DNA of 64,000 bases, taken from Valencia hispanica. Its lineage: Eukaryota; Chordata; Actinopteri; Cyprinodontiformes; Valenciidae. The DNA lies in NCBI GenBank assembly GCA_963556495.2, contig OY747704.1, forward strand, positions 9,301,501 to 9,365,500. The letters run 5' to 3'. The translations under genes were made by a program, and so were the position numbers. Below the pieces are notes generated by a model. It did no database searches. It was not told where the DNA came from and was given only the letters and a program-made list of their open reading frames with translations. Positions 1 through 9,825 of the stretch are shown piece by piece. Numbering within the stretch: position 1 is the first letter of the stretch; each line of letters opens with the position of its first letter.

Positions 1-483
1 TGAAGTCACCCACCCGTTTCTCAAGAGGGGGTTTATACAGGGACCAACAACAGCCTCTTGGGGTGAAACTGGAATAAAAAAAACTCAGTCCACCTCGACA
101 TCCTAACAACATGCAAAGTGCATAGATTCAGAACTTTCAATGTAAAATTGTAAAGAGTCTTTTTCTTCAGGTCCTCGAATGATCCCAAACTGGGCGTTCC
201 AAAATATAATAAACCCTGATTCACAGTGAGAACAGAACGGATGCGGCCCAATGTGTGCGGCTACCCGACAGACAACAATTCACACCAACTGCGGTTTGTG
301 TGTGGAACGTCTCCTGAGGTTGCTCCAGTGAGAGCACCAAATCTCGGTTGATAAGGCGATAACTACGTAAACAGAGGGGCTTGTAAACAAAAGCCACACT
401 GCTCTTACTGTTGATAAATATTCATTCGCTACGCTATCAACTGCATGGAAGCGTGCTTCCGTAGAACCGATATCTCTGTGCAC

Positions 484-628
484 GAAGGCAGCTGTGGCTA
501 CAATCGTAGCTGGCTTTCACCAGTGTGTGAATGTGACAGTGAATGAATAATGAAATTGTGAAGTGCTTTGAGGGTATCGAAAAGCGCTTTACAAACACAA
601 TCCATTATTATTATTGGTATTATTATAA
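484..628 (+). repeat. RTE/SINE-type 3' tail with ATT-rich end
   Basis: The segment runs from an AGCTGTGGCTACAA-like motif through a GTGTGAATG stretch and an AAGCGCTTTACAAA motif into a short ATT repeat. This is the layout of the shared 3' tails of fish RTE-like LINEs and the SINEs that use them. A second, better kept copy lies near 47880-48035. No coding part is attached. The first 480 bases of the window contain nothing I recognise. Confidence 0.5.
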
Positions 629-915
629 GAAGCCATGAAAAAACAGACAACACTGTTTTATTTATTGTTTTTTAAAATATACCGGATTAACTTGGCTGGG
701 TCCCATCTCACGTCCTCTCTGGCTCAAGTAATTTATTGAACTTCATTAAAAAATGCACCCGGTGTCTGGAAAAAATAGACTTGATCTTAACGGAGCTCCG
801 CATCTGCCCTCGGACCGCACTGCGGCTGGTGTGAATGCTCCGATTGTACTCCATGTTTTTTCCGTCTAAGAGGCAATTGTACACCGGGTCGCATCTATTC
901 TGCGCCCGGTGTGAA

Positions 916-1346
916 TCAGGGGTCGCTTGTCACTTTCATCCTGACACAACTCAACAGCAGGAGAGACTGTCCGGGAAGGAAACACATTCCTGGACATAGT
1001 GTTTCTGGATGTGCTTGATTAAAGTGGTAGTATTGTACTTTGCAGTAATACCACCTCCCCTCGAAACATTTACTTTGCAGACATTGCAAAACAGCCGACG
1101 AACTAGTTGGAGTGGCAAGCGTGAAATATCTCCACACAGCCGACCCTCTGGCTTGCTCCATGTTGCTTCTAAGCATGCGACACACGTGAAGCTGACGCAT
1201 GAAATACGTTCTGCTGTGACAAAAAAAAAAAAAAAAAAAAACAGTATTGGCCAATGGATCGGTTCATTTTTTCGATCCCCGATCCAGCTATTTTGTCAGT
1301 ATCGCAGCCGATATCCAATCCTAATATCGGATCGGTGCACCCCTAG
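916..1346 (-). pseudogene. Decayed hAT element end with BED zinc finger
   Basis: The minus strand begins at about 1346 with a hAT-like terminus (AGGGGTGCACCGATCC). About 170 bases on, it encodes a BED-finger remnant: a W-x-Y-F motif (WRYF), then after a frameshift a C-x2-C pair (CNVC) and an H-x4-H-like end (HIQKH). BED fingers are the N-terminal DNA-binding domain of ZBED/hAT transposases. A run of about 20 A residues (1221-1241) separates the terminus from the coding part. The other terminus is not visible, so this is a one-ended fossil. Family assignment rests on the finger pattern and the terminal motif. Confidence 0.6.
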
Positions 1347-1364
1347 TAAAGAAGCACAAATCTC

Positions 1365-1580
1365 CTTAACCAAATTGAGCAGTCTTTGAGATCATACATT
1401 TAACAGTTCATCGAGTCTGGAGACAGAGGTCTTCATGAGGTGGCCTACTTTTACACAACCAGCTTCCCTCAACTTGGATTTCATGCTAACAGAAGAAAGC
1501 AGTTGAGATGTGAACAAGCCATTTCCAATCAGCGGCTCCTCAAATAGCCGCATTCCAGGTGTAGCATCCATCTTCCTTTC
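1365..1580 (-). pseudogene. Tx1-type L1 ORF2 C-terminal fragment
   Basis: The minus strand reads a stretch containing GMRLFEEPLIGN and then KLREAGCVKVGHL. This FEEPL...N block followed by an A-G-x-x-K-x-x-H-L block resembles the C-terminal region that follows the reverse transcriptase in Tx1-like L1 elements of fish and frogs. The frame breaks with a stop after DELLNV and continues as recognisable sequence up to the hAT terminus at 1346, so the hAT copy probably inserted in or beside it. The fragment has no catalytic motifs and the identification is from pattern memory. Confidence 0.45.
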
Positions 1581-1673
1581 AAAGGTAAAAACCAGCCATG
1601 CATTCAAAATATATTTGTTTGGAAAACACTGGTATAAAACAGCTGAAGGACATTATTGCGGAAATATACTTAC

Positions 1674-1854
1674 TTGTATAGGGATATTTGAGAGTTGGTA
1701 TTGATCCTGGTAGAAGTTTAAGACTATCTGCAAATTCACTGCTGTATTGTCCCAAGTTGATAAAACATTCATCAGAGAAATGTTTGCCACAAACGACCAC
1801 GCGCTTCGGGAGTCGGTCGGGTACATTCCCTGCATAAATAAAGTCCATCCACAA
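1674..1854 (-). pseudogene. THAP-domain exon fragment
   Basis: The minus strand encodes a stretch with VCGKHF and then SLKLLPGSIPTL. These match the C-terminal half of a THAP zinc finger (C-x2-H followed by the L-x-P-x-x-x-P-T-L end of the domain). The coding stretch ends at a GTAAGT splice donor (minus strand, intron from about 1673), so this looks like a spliced exon rather than a processed copy. THAP domains occur in host proteins and in P-element-like and other DNA transposons; in this company a transposon origin is more likely. The N-terminal C-x2-C half is not found next to it. A separate THAP first exon lies at 55529-55591. Confidence 0.55.
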
Positions 1855-2151
1855 GCTTTTCAGTGGGGAGGACAGTGTTGATGCGGTCTGGACACCATGC
1901 TGCTGGTTTGTTGTTTGCCTTTTGCGTAGCTCTCGTTGTTTAGGTTGTAATACGCGCCACGGGGGGAGGGACTTGGATAGTATAGTTCATAGAAGGGGGT
2001 AATTGGCTGGAACTCAGTGACGACATATGCCGAAACGTGTGGTCATATGCCGAACTACAAAACAGCCTGTTACTGAGTGCTAATTTCCCTATGTAGGCAG
2101 ACACACCCAGGGACAAAGGAAACACTAATCAGTCATTTTAACCCCTTAGGG

Positions 2152-2723
2152 CAGTGGTCCCCAACCCCCGGGGCGGTATCGGGCCGCGAGCCACACATAA
2201 AGAATAAATAACTTCCAGTATTTCCGTTTTATTTATTATCTGAGGGTGACCGCTGTTTTATTTTGGAAAATAACCGGATATCCCCGTTACATAGCTCAGT
2301 CTTGACACGTAATCCCACAAGGTAGCAAGATGGATAGAAAACAAAAGTTTCTTTGGAAAGGGGAAAAGCCCAAGGCTCTCACTGATTCAGCATTGTGGTG
2401 AGTTAGATTTTTCATGCACTTTGTATTTGTTTTTGTGGTAAATCTTAATTATTAAAGGTATGTTTACATGTTACCATGGCGACAAGAGATCGTTAGGGGG
2501 CTGATTGTATGTTACTCTTGTTATGTTGTCTGCTCGATGTTAGGAGAACGCTGTTAATAAAGCTGCGAATATACATTGGATTTACGTCTATTGTTATAAT
2601 TTTAAAAATAACCGTTTTTATACGGTCCGTTATCATTTATCCGCCACACCTTAAAGGCCGGTCCGTGAAAATATTGTCTGATATTAAACCGCTCCGTGAC
2701 GAAAAAAAGGTTGGGGACCACTG
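2152..2723. mobile_element. Non-autonomous hAT element with terminal CAGTGGTCCCCAACC
   Basis: The ends are inverted: CAGTGGTCCCCAACC at 2152 and GGTTGGGGACCACTG ending at 2723. Such CAGTGGTCCCCAACC termini are known from vertebrate hAT elements. The left flank is the 8-mer CCTTAGGG (2144-2151). The right 8-mer is interrupted after CCTTA by the Harbinger element at 2729-3263 and resumes with GGG after it, so the hAT target duplication is exact once that insertion is removed. A short reading frame from an ATG near 2330 may be a remnant of the transposase first exon, but it stops after about two dozen codons. Confidence 0.8.
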
Positions 2724-2728
2724 CCTTA

Positions 2729-3263
2729 AGCTTGGTTTATACTTTTGCGTCGCGTCAGTCGCGTAGGTTACAACGTAACCGCCGTACCCACTGCTGTGTT
2801 TATACTTCTGCGTAGGGCTGAAAGCATTGTGTTGCTGTTTCATTTCCAGACCTGCAAGTGGCAGTAGGCTGGTATCGGTCGGCAAACTCCACAGGGTGGA
2901 GTTTTTCTGATAGTTTGCTTATTTTTGCTTCAGTTCCGGCAAGTATTTCCTGTTTTAGAACAACGATGGCGGCCTTTGTGCAGTGTCTCAACGAGATTGT
3001 GGAAGCAGACGAACAAATTATCCTTCTTTTGAACACTTTGCAACGCAAGCAAATGAAAAGACGGAGACGTAGAAGATGGTATGTGCGTACGTAATCTCAC
3101 TGACCAATCACAAGGGAGTACTTCCGCGTCTCCGCGTCGCATCGCCGGGCTGCACGTCAGGTCCGAGGAGCTGCACATCAAGCCTCTGCGGACTTACGCA
3201 GAGGCTACGGCAGTTACGGCGTACCCTACGTGAGGGACATGACGCAGAAGTATAAACCAGCCT
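2729..3263 (+). mobile_element. PIF/Harbinger-type MITE with TTA target duplication
   Basis: Inverted ends of about 25 bases share the core GGTTTATACTTYTGCG. They are flanked by TTA on the left (2726-2728) and TTA on the right (3264-3266), the 3-bp target typical of PIF/Harbinger. The element carries a remnant of a first coding exon (2966-3094) and no nuclease. It inserted into the right target duplication of the hAT element at 2152-2723, so it is the younger of the two. Confidence 0.75.
2966..3094 (+). pseudogene. Harbinger transposase N-terminal remnant
   Basis: From the ATG at 2966 the frame encodes about 40 residues: a hydrophobic-acidic stretch, then KRRRRRRW. Fish HARBI1-like nucleases often start with acidic and leucine-rich residues followed by an arginine run and a tryptophan. 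The frame ends at a TAA just after the arginine run and none of the nuclease DDE motifs follow. It lies inside the Harbinger MITE, which supports the call. The residue pattern is low in complexity, so confidence is limited. Confidence 0.45.
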
Positions 3264-3294
3264 TTAGGGGACATAGGCAGGCTGGGGAAACTTA

Positions 3295-3939
3295 AAAATA
3301 TGACAAAAAAACTCAAAAAATGCAAATTTAATGCCAGGGGCACTTTAAGACTTTTACCATTACTATTACAACTACAAGAGCAATTTTCTATTTTACAAAT
3401 GTATTTTTCCAAGTTCTGGATTACCCTTTTAACTGTAGAATAGCTAATATATTGTATAAAAAAACATTTGAGATTTGCCCGCCTCCCACCATTCACTCAG
3501 TGATTTAAAATTCCCTTTTATATTTCACTAAGCTTCCCAGAATGTCTAACATTTTTGACAAAAATCTTTATCGTGAAGTCATTTAGTATTAAAATGCCAG
3601 TAGGTTTTCCCTTAAGAGTATCTGCAATATGAAAAACAAGAGTAATCAGGTGATGGTCAGTAAAACCTACAGGACTAATACAGGTGTTTAAAAGTCTGTT
3701 TCTGTACATTTCTGTAATGTAAAACCTATCCAGTCTAGCAGCACGAATATTTCCATTCACAAATTTAACCCATGTGTACTGCCTAGAAAAATGATTTTTA
3801 ACTCTCCAAACTCTTCCAAATAATCTGGGATAGCTTTGTGGATGAAAATGGGGTTCCTCTCTTGTCCAATCCATTGTAAAATTGACTGTACACAAGGTTC
3901 GATTGTGAGTCCGTTTACAAGAATATTGCTACAAATACA
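3295..3939 (-). pseudogene. Tx1-type L1 endonuclease-to-linker fragment
   Basis: The minus strand contains the tail of an apurinic-type endonuclease: a SRQYTWVKF block, then AARLDRFYI and a GFTDHHLITL block with the catalytic S/T-D-H motif. These blocks are characteristic of Tx1-clade L1 ORF2. A second minus-strand frame at 3194-3496 continues into the linker that follows the endonuclease. The catalytic core upstream and the whole reverse transcriptase are missing. On its 5' side it abuts the terminus of the TIR element beginning at 3940. Confidence 0.65.
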
Positions 3940-4037
3940 TATTGCATGCACTTAAAAAAAATAAAAACCTCAGTTTTTCTGAATTAACGAGAAGTTATCC
4001 CCCCCAAAGATAAAATCCGTCTTTCAGAATTACTTAA

Positions 4038-4711
4038 AGGCAGGGTATACTTTTTTTATACACTTTTTTCAAAACTGCAAAAAATGCTCTTCATATACCA
4101 GTGGCAACCTATAAGTTAGGAGTTCTTAAACTTGACCGAGCAATTTATATTCTTTCTACGGCGAGAAACCCTGGGAAAACTTCATCCAATCAACTTCCAC
4201 GGTCTGTCCAAGATAAGAGGCTTGTAACCAAAGCTTCCGTGTTCCAGCACCTCCCCCTCTGCGCGTCCCCTTCACATGCACGCAACGCTCGTTCTAGCCT
4301 GTAAACAGGAAGTGAGCTCACGCTAAAATGAACCCAAACGCAAAGCTGTTCTGGAAATAGCAACGAGAAAGAAGAAAGCCGACGAAGAGCGTGCTTAAAG
4401 CTGAATCTGCATTGGAGCTGATGCATTTACACGGTGGCGTCAACTCAAGGAAGCTAAGGGCTTGCTAACGGATGCGTTGGTTGCAGATTTTCTCCTGGAC
4501 AGGTAAGATCACGTTATATTTTGTGACTTTGGTTGAAATGGAGGAGTGAAGTGTGAAGTGAAGTGGCGGAGACCCAACGAGACCATGCTGGCTGTGCGGG
4601 CCTGTGTTATTGAGGCGTGGCTTAGTGGGAGAGCATCAAGCAAGGGGTGGGACTTTTTATTTTTCACTAACGCCCTCTCAAGGAGCGCTCCCACAATCGT
4701 ATACCCTGCCT
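4038..4711. mobile_element. TTAA-target MITE (piggyBac or Kolobok type)
   Basis: Exact inverted ends, AGGCAGGGTATAC at 4038 and GTATACCCTGCCT ending at 4711, are directly flanked by TTAA (4034-4037 and 4712-4715). A TTAA duplication is the signature of piggyBac and Kolobok elements. The 674-bp body has no convincing transposase and is GC-richer than its surroundings. It sits inside the larger inverted-repeat element. Confidence 0.75.
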
Positions 4712-4781
4712 TTAAGTTTTAAAATTTTTTTTATACATTTTCTCGTAATTTCAGAAAAACAGAGCAGTCAGTGGCATTCCA

Positions 4782-4910
4782 TAGAATTGCTCTGCGATAG
4801 ACTGGTGACATACTCAGGGTGTACCCCACCTTTCGCTCAATGACCGACAGAGATAGGCACCAGCCACATGGCGACCGTGCAAAGATAGGCTGTATAGACA
4901 ATGGATGGAT
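4782..4910 (+). repeat. LINE/SINE 3' tail, GGATG-ended
   Basis: The stretch has the motif order GCGATAGACTGG, CAGGGTGTACCCCACC and GAGATAGGCACCAGC, and ends in ATGGATGGATG. It matches the very common fish 3' tail that terminates in GATG repeats, as in Rex3-type RTE elements. Only the tail is present. Confidence 0.55.
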
Positions 4911-4972
4911 GTTCTATACCTGTAGGCATTATTAACTAGCTAAGTAAGAGGAACTCAAATACGTCCCGTTTC

Positions 4973-5092
4973 CATCCATCCATCGCCTACTGCTCATCTA
5001 TTGTAGGGTCGCGGGGGCTGGTGCCTATCTCCAGCGGTCATCAAGAAAAAGGCGGGGTACACCCTGCAGGTCGCCTGTTCATCGCAGGTCCC
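4973..5092 (-). repeat. LINE/SINE 3' tail, inverted copy
   Basis: On the minus strand this repeats the tail at 4782-4910, with CAGGGTGTACCCCGCC, GAGATAGGCACCAGC and a GATGGATGG end. The two copies lie tail to tail about 60 bases apart and could fold into a long hairpin. They diverge from each other at many positions, so they look like two insertions rather than a recent inversion. Confidence 0.55.
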
Positions 5093-5373
5093 GTTTGTTG
5101 AATTTAATGAAGTATTACTTTGTTTTGGGATTGAGAAATACTCTCGTCTCTAAACAATGTAGATAGGATTTTTAGGCTTATTATTTGGTTGACTTTTGCA
5201 AAGACGCTTGAGGAATTTGCGCTTGTTCAGATATCCTACCCCATCGGATTTTCTGCCTCCCAAAGTTGATCTTGTTTAGAAAAACAGAGTGGCATTTATT
5301 TGTTTTTTGGAAAACTTCTCGTTAATTCAGAAAAACAGAGCTTTTTAATTTATTTTCTTAAGTGAATGCAATA

Positions 5374-5849
5374 CGCTTCCGTAATTTGCAGATTTAATAA
5401 ATTTTTTCATGCAAAACCCATTTGAGTTTTAAAGCATATGATGTTATCTTGTCAAAAACATACTTTATACATTAAGCCCTGATGCGAATAAAACAGCGAC
5501 ACCAGCAGGCATACTAGTTCCATGAGACAAAATAGAATGGTCCATTCATTCTGAACTCCAGTCTCATTTCCCAGCAACTGCTCGCTTCAGATGATCCCTC
5601 CCTCCATTCATATTCTAGGATCCCACTTTCAATTTGTGCATGAAACTGTGATGAAGAGAAGGGACATGTGGAACCAACAGTAAGAGAAGAAACACTTAGT
5701 AAACTACTTTCATGAATTCATATTTGGGGCCTGCAAAAGCAATGCAGGGAGAAGCAATGCATTGCACTGCCTCCCATGCAACTGCATGGCAGGCACCTAT
5801 TATTCTTCACCTCAAAACTGGACGATCAAAATTTCTCCGTTAATGCGGG
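5374..5849. other. No recognised feature
   Basis: I see no plausible coding exon, transposon terminus or RNA gene here. Confidence 0.3.
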
Positions 5850-7430
5850 TCGTACCGTGGTATGCACCCCCACAATATATATATCAAAATGTGCGACTCG
5901 ATCCCGGGAGGTGTGCTATTACTTTTATTGCCGATTGGAGTTACCATGGCGACGTAATTAGCCAGAAACCACGCCCAAAAATCCCATAGAAATGAATGGA
6001 GTCAGGTGTTGGACCGATCATAAAAATCCACTTTTTTGAGAATTTACTGTGTCATCATACGTTTACTTAGAAAAACCATTAAACTTTCAGTTTGTAGGAA
6101 TATCCGAGCTCTGTTCAGAAGTGAAGACAGAATGTTGATATCTGTTATGTTTTTTTAACAATTTACCTCTGAGCGACCTAAAGTTTGCCCCAAATTTCAA
6201 TATTATGCTACTTAGCATTATTAAGCTAGTTAGCATTAGCATGCTAGCTCTTTCTAGCATTTTAACTAAATCTGCTCTGTTTTTGACTGACTTTTCTCCA
6301 AGAACTTTTCTGCCTGTCTCTCTGTCAGCAACTGTCGAGCTGCAAATTGAGCGGTCCTAAACGACTTTGTTTCCCTTTCTCTGTCTCCCTGTCTCTCCGT
6401 CTGTGTATAAGTTAGTTTACTTCATAGTCACATTCTTGATTCAATTCAATTTGATTCAATTTGATTCTGGCCACAACTCCATTTCCCATAATACTTCAGC
6501 AATTACATTGTGTATTCATTTCTAAGCACATTGCTGCCTGTGCTTTTAAAACAGACTTCTTATCTTACTTAGGAGAGTATTCTTCCATATAGAAAAGTAT
6601 TCACACCCCTTACCTAATCTTATACCTATTAGCATTATTAGGCTAGTTAGCATTAGCCTGCTAGCTCTTTCTAATATTTTAGCTAAATTTTGGTTTTTTA
6701 CTAAATTTTTGTACTGATTCCTCAAAGGCTAATGATATGTTAGCTAGCATTAGCATGCTAGTTAGCATTAGCATGCTAGCTCATGCTAGCATTTTAGATA
6801 ATTTTACAAATTTTCTGAACTTTTCGTAATAATTACATTGCGGTTGATGATTACATGTTAGCTAGCATAAGCATTGCTAGTTAGCATTAGGGGGCTAGCT
6901 AATGTAAGCATTTTAGGTAATTTTTGAATTTTGCTCAACTTTTTCTACTCATGGCTTCGAGGCTGTGGATTACATGCTAGTTAGAATTAGCTCATGTTAG
7001 CATTTTAGCTAATTTTTTAAATTTTGCTAAAATTTTGTACTGATTACTTCTAGGCTATTGATTACACGCTAGCTCGCATTAGCATGCTAGTAAGCATTAG
7101 CATGCTAGCTCATGTTAGCATTTTAGCTCATTTTTGAATTTTGCTCAACTTTTTCTACTAATCACTTCAAAGGTAATGATTATATGTTAGCTAGCATTAG
7201 CATGCCAGTTAGCATTAGCATGCTAGCTCATGTTAACATTTTAGCAAATTTTTAAAATTTTCTTAACTTTTCATAGCGTACTTTGCGGCTAATAAATAAA
7301 TGTTAGCTAGCATTAGCATGCTAGCTTTTTCTTGATTAACTTTTTCTACTTATGACTTCGAGGCTAATGATCATATGTTAGCTAGCATTAGCATGCTAGT
7401 TAGCATTAGTTATGACTGCTTATAAATCCT
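5850..7430. repeat. Dispersed repeat with TAGCATTAGC-type minisatellite
   Basis: From about 6200 to 7430 the motif GTTAGCTAGCATTAGCATGC recurs with spacers that themselves repeat (a CATTTTAGCTAATTTTT-like block, then an AACTTTTTCTACT block and an ACTTCGAGGCTAATGAT block). This gives roughly six or seven degenerate units of about 130-155 bases. The lead-in at 5850-6010 reads like a single-copy flank of the same dispersed repeat. Many units contain perfect short palindromes such as GCATGC and GCTAGC. No coding potential is evident. Confidence 0.7.
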
Positions 7431-7688
7431 TGCTTGTCTTTGGCTATTTAAGCTTTGACGCTCAATACATATATCTTGCTGAAGCTAAGTCATACACAGA
7501 AAATCAGATTGGGGGTCCGAGTGATAACGCACCACGTGGCAGGCCCCATTTAAATTTCCGGAAATTTTCTAGTTTAATCTCTTCTTTCCCTTGTTTAACT
7601 TAAAATTTTGCCTCAAGTTTGTTATATGTTTTTTTTATGGAAGATAAATATGACATTAGCCTCGAACTCATAAGTAGAAAAAGTTAAT

Positions 7689-8909
7689 CTGAGCCTCCCT
7701 GGTAAGGTCTATTCAGGTGTTCTGGAGAGGAGGGTCCGACGCATAGTCGAACCTCGGATCCAGGAGGAAAAATGCGGTTTTCGTCCTGGCCGTGGAACAC
7801 TGGACCAGCTCTACACCCTCAGCAGGGTCCTGGAGGGTGCGTGGGAGTTCGCCCAACCGGTCTACATGTGTTTTGTGGACTTGGAGAAGGCGTTCGACCG
7901 TGTCCCTCGGGGGGCCCTGTGGGGGGTGCTCCGGGAGTATGGGGTACCGGGCCCCTTGATACGGGCTGTTAGGTCCCTGTACGACCGGTGCCAGAGTCTG
8001 GTTCGCATTGCCGGCAGTAAGTCGGGCTTGTTTCCGGTGAGAGTTGGACTCCGCCAAGGTTGCCCTTTGTCACCGATCCTGTTCCTAACTTTTATGGACA
8101 GGATCTCTAGGCGCAGCCAAGGCGTTGAGGGGATCCGTTTTGGTGGCCTCAGGATCGGGTCTCTGCTTTTTGCAGATGACGTGGTCCTGTTGGCTTCATC
8201 GGAACGTGATCTACTGCTTTCGCTGGAGCGGTTCGCAGCCGAGTGTGAAGCGGCTGGGATTAGAATCAGCACCTCCAAATCCGAGGCCATGGTCTTGAGC
8301 CGGAAAAGGGTGGGGTGCCTTCTCCAGGTCGGGGATGGGGTCCTTCCCCAAGTGGAGGAGTTTAAGTATCTGGGGGTCTTGTTCACGAATGAGGGAAAAA
8401 TGGAGCGGGAGATCGTTAGACGGATTGATGGGGCATCTGCAGTTATGCGGGCGCTTTACCGGTCTGTCGTGGTGAAGAGAGAGCTGAGCCGAAATGCAAA
8501 GCTCTCGATTTACCGGTCGATCTACGTTCCTACCCTCATCTATGGTCACAAACTCTGGGTGGTGACCGAAAGAACGAGATCATGGATACAAGCGGCTGAA
8601 ATGAGTTTCCTCCGCAGAGTGTCTGGGCTCTCCCTTGGAGATAGGGTGAGAAGCTCAGTCATCCGGAGGGGGCTCAGAGTAGAGCCGCTGCTTCTCCACA
8701 TCGAGAAGAGTCAGCTGAGGTGGCTCGGGCATCTGGTCAGGATGCCTCCTGGACGCCTCCCTGGTGAGGTGTTTCAGGCACGTCTCACCGGGAGGAGGCC
8801 CAGGGGAAGGCTCAGGACACGCTGGAGGGACTATGTTTCTCGGCTGACCTGGGAGCGCCTTGGGGTTCCTCCCGCGTTCGGGACATCTGGTTCTAGAAGC
8901 TGGTTCTGA
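7689..8909 (+). pseudogene. RTE/Expander-like LINE reverse transcriptase, truncated
   Basis: This is one open frame of about 406 codons without a start methionine at its 5' edge. It begins at LSLPGKVYS within the RT fingers and passes through FVDLEKAFDRVP, the LRQGCPLSPILF block and the catalytic FADDVVLLASS. It continues through a YLGVLF block to a C-terminal LRWLGHLVRMP/RGRLRTRWRDYV region. It would reverse-transcribe its own RNA at a nicked target. The endonuclease is absent here, and the C-terminus ends abruptly at about 8873 in unrelated sequence. The intact catalytic motifs suggest a fairly recent copy. The matching endonuclease half of the same family lies at 56560-57412. The RTE versus RTEX assignment is from memory. 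Confidence 0.85.
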
Positions 8910-9825
8910 TCTGTTCATAGACTGAACAGACAGCACACAAAAACTATGAAAAGGCTTAGCAAAGTGAGAGTTTATTAAATAAAAAACTAAGGACTCGGGT
9001 TGCCTCTTTTGGAGGACTTTGTGAGACTGCTGCTTATTTTTTGTTATTACATTAAAAATAAAATACTTATTTTCTCAGAATGTCATTTTTAGATTGACTT
9101 TTTAAATTTCAGATGGCTATAGGCAGGAAGGATCTTTTGTAGCAGTCTGTATTACAGTTCATCAGCAAAAAATTTTGATTTGGGGTCAAGTCGCTCTTTA
9201 AACAGACACCACTAGCTTATGTTGTCAGAGGTTTGCTACTTCACTGTTGCAGACAAAGGAGCTTTATGGGTCTTTTTAAGTTGTTCTCAAACATCAGTGT
9301 CAGAGTGTTTGTAGCATTAAGCCTAGTTTATTTTTTCCAACAGTAAGTTTGCACCCACACGCATTGATGGAGACGTTTTCCTTTTATACTTCTCCGCTGG
9401 CGTGTCAATGTTGCATTGCAATTCTCAGCCAGGACAGCAGTGGGTGCAGACCTTATCTAGCAGGTCTGCCTACCATTGCAGCAGTCTGGTTAACGACAGT
9501 CTATTTACTTCAGCTTGTAAACACACATCATCTCAAGGAGAAATGGGTAAAGGAGAGTGAGTTTTGATTAAGCTGGAAAGCTTTTTACTGCAAGTGCAGC
9601 TCATTGAATACAGCAGTCTGTTTTGTGGTTATCTACACCTAGTGGTGTTCAAAATCACCAAAAGACCATATTATATAAACTGGCCTTGCAATATAAAGTA
9701 TCTAGTGCCCAAAAGCTGCATTGACTACAAATTACATCAACTATAGAGCACCGTGCTTGTGAAATGATCTTGGGCTGATGGTGGGCAGACCAATCACCGA
9801 CGTGAGTTCTCCATTGCATCCGATG
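8910..9825. other. Mostly unrecognised; short Rex1-like patch
   Basis: A stretch near 9112-9160 (GGCAGGAAGGAT, GTAGCAGTCTGTATTACAG) matches one near 44875-44925 in the 3' region of the Rex1-like LINE, so a fragment of that family is likely. The rest shows no feature I can support. Confidence 0.35.

Larger units (their letters stand above)
3940..5373. mobile_element. DNA-transposon-like element with about 60-bp inverted ends
   Basis: The sequence from 3940 (TATTGCATGCACTTAA...) is repeated in reverse complement ending at 5373. Both arms include the core TTCTGAATTAACGAGAAGTT, and the inverted arms are about 60 bases with scattered mismatches. A third partial copy of the core lies near 4750. 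The interior carries the TTAA element at 4038-4711 and two LINE-type tails. No transposase frame is visible and I could not define a target duplication, so the superfamily is open. Confidence 0.5.

Noticed and set aside
7713..8549. Several minus-strand frames opposite the RTE reverse transcriptase
   Set aside because: They are antisense shadows of a strong plus-strand RT frame with all catalytic motifs.
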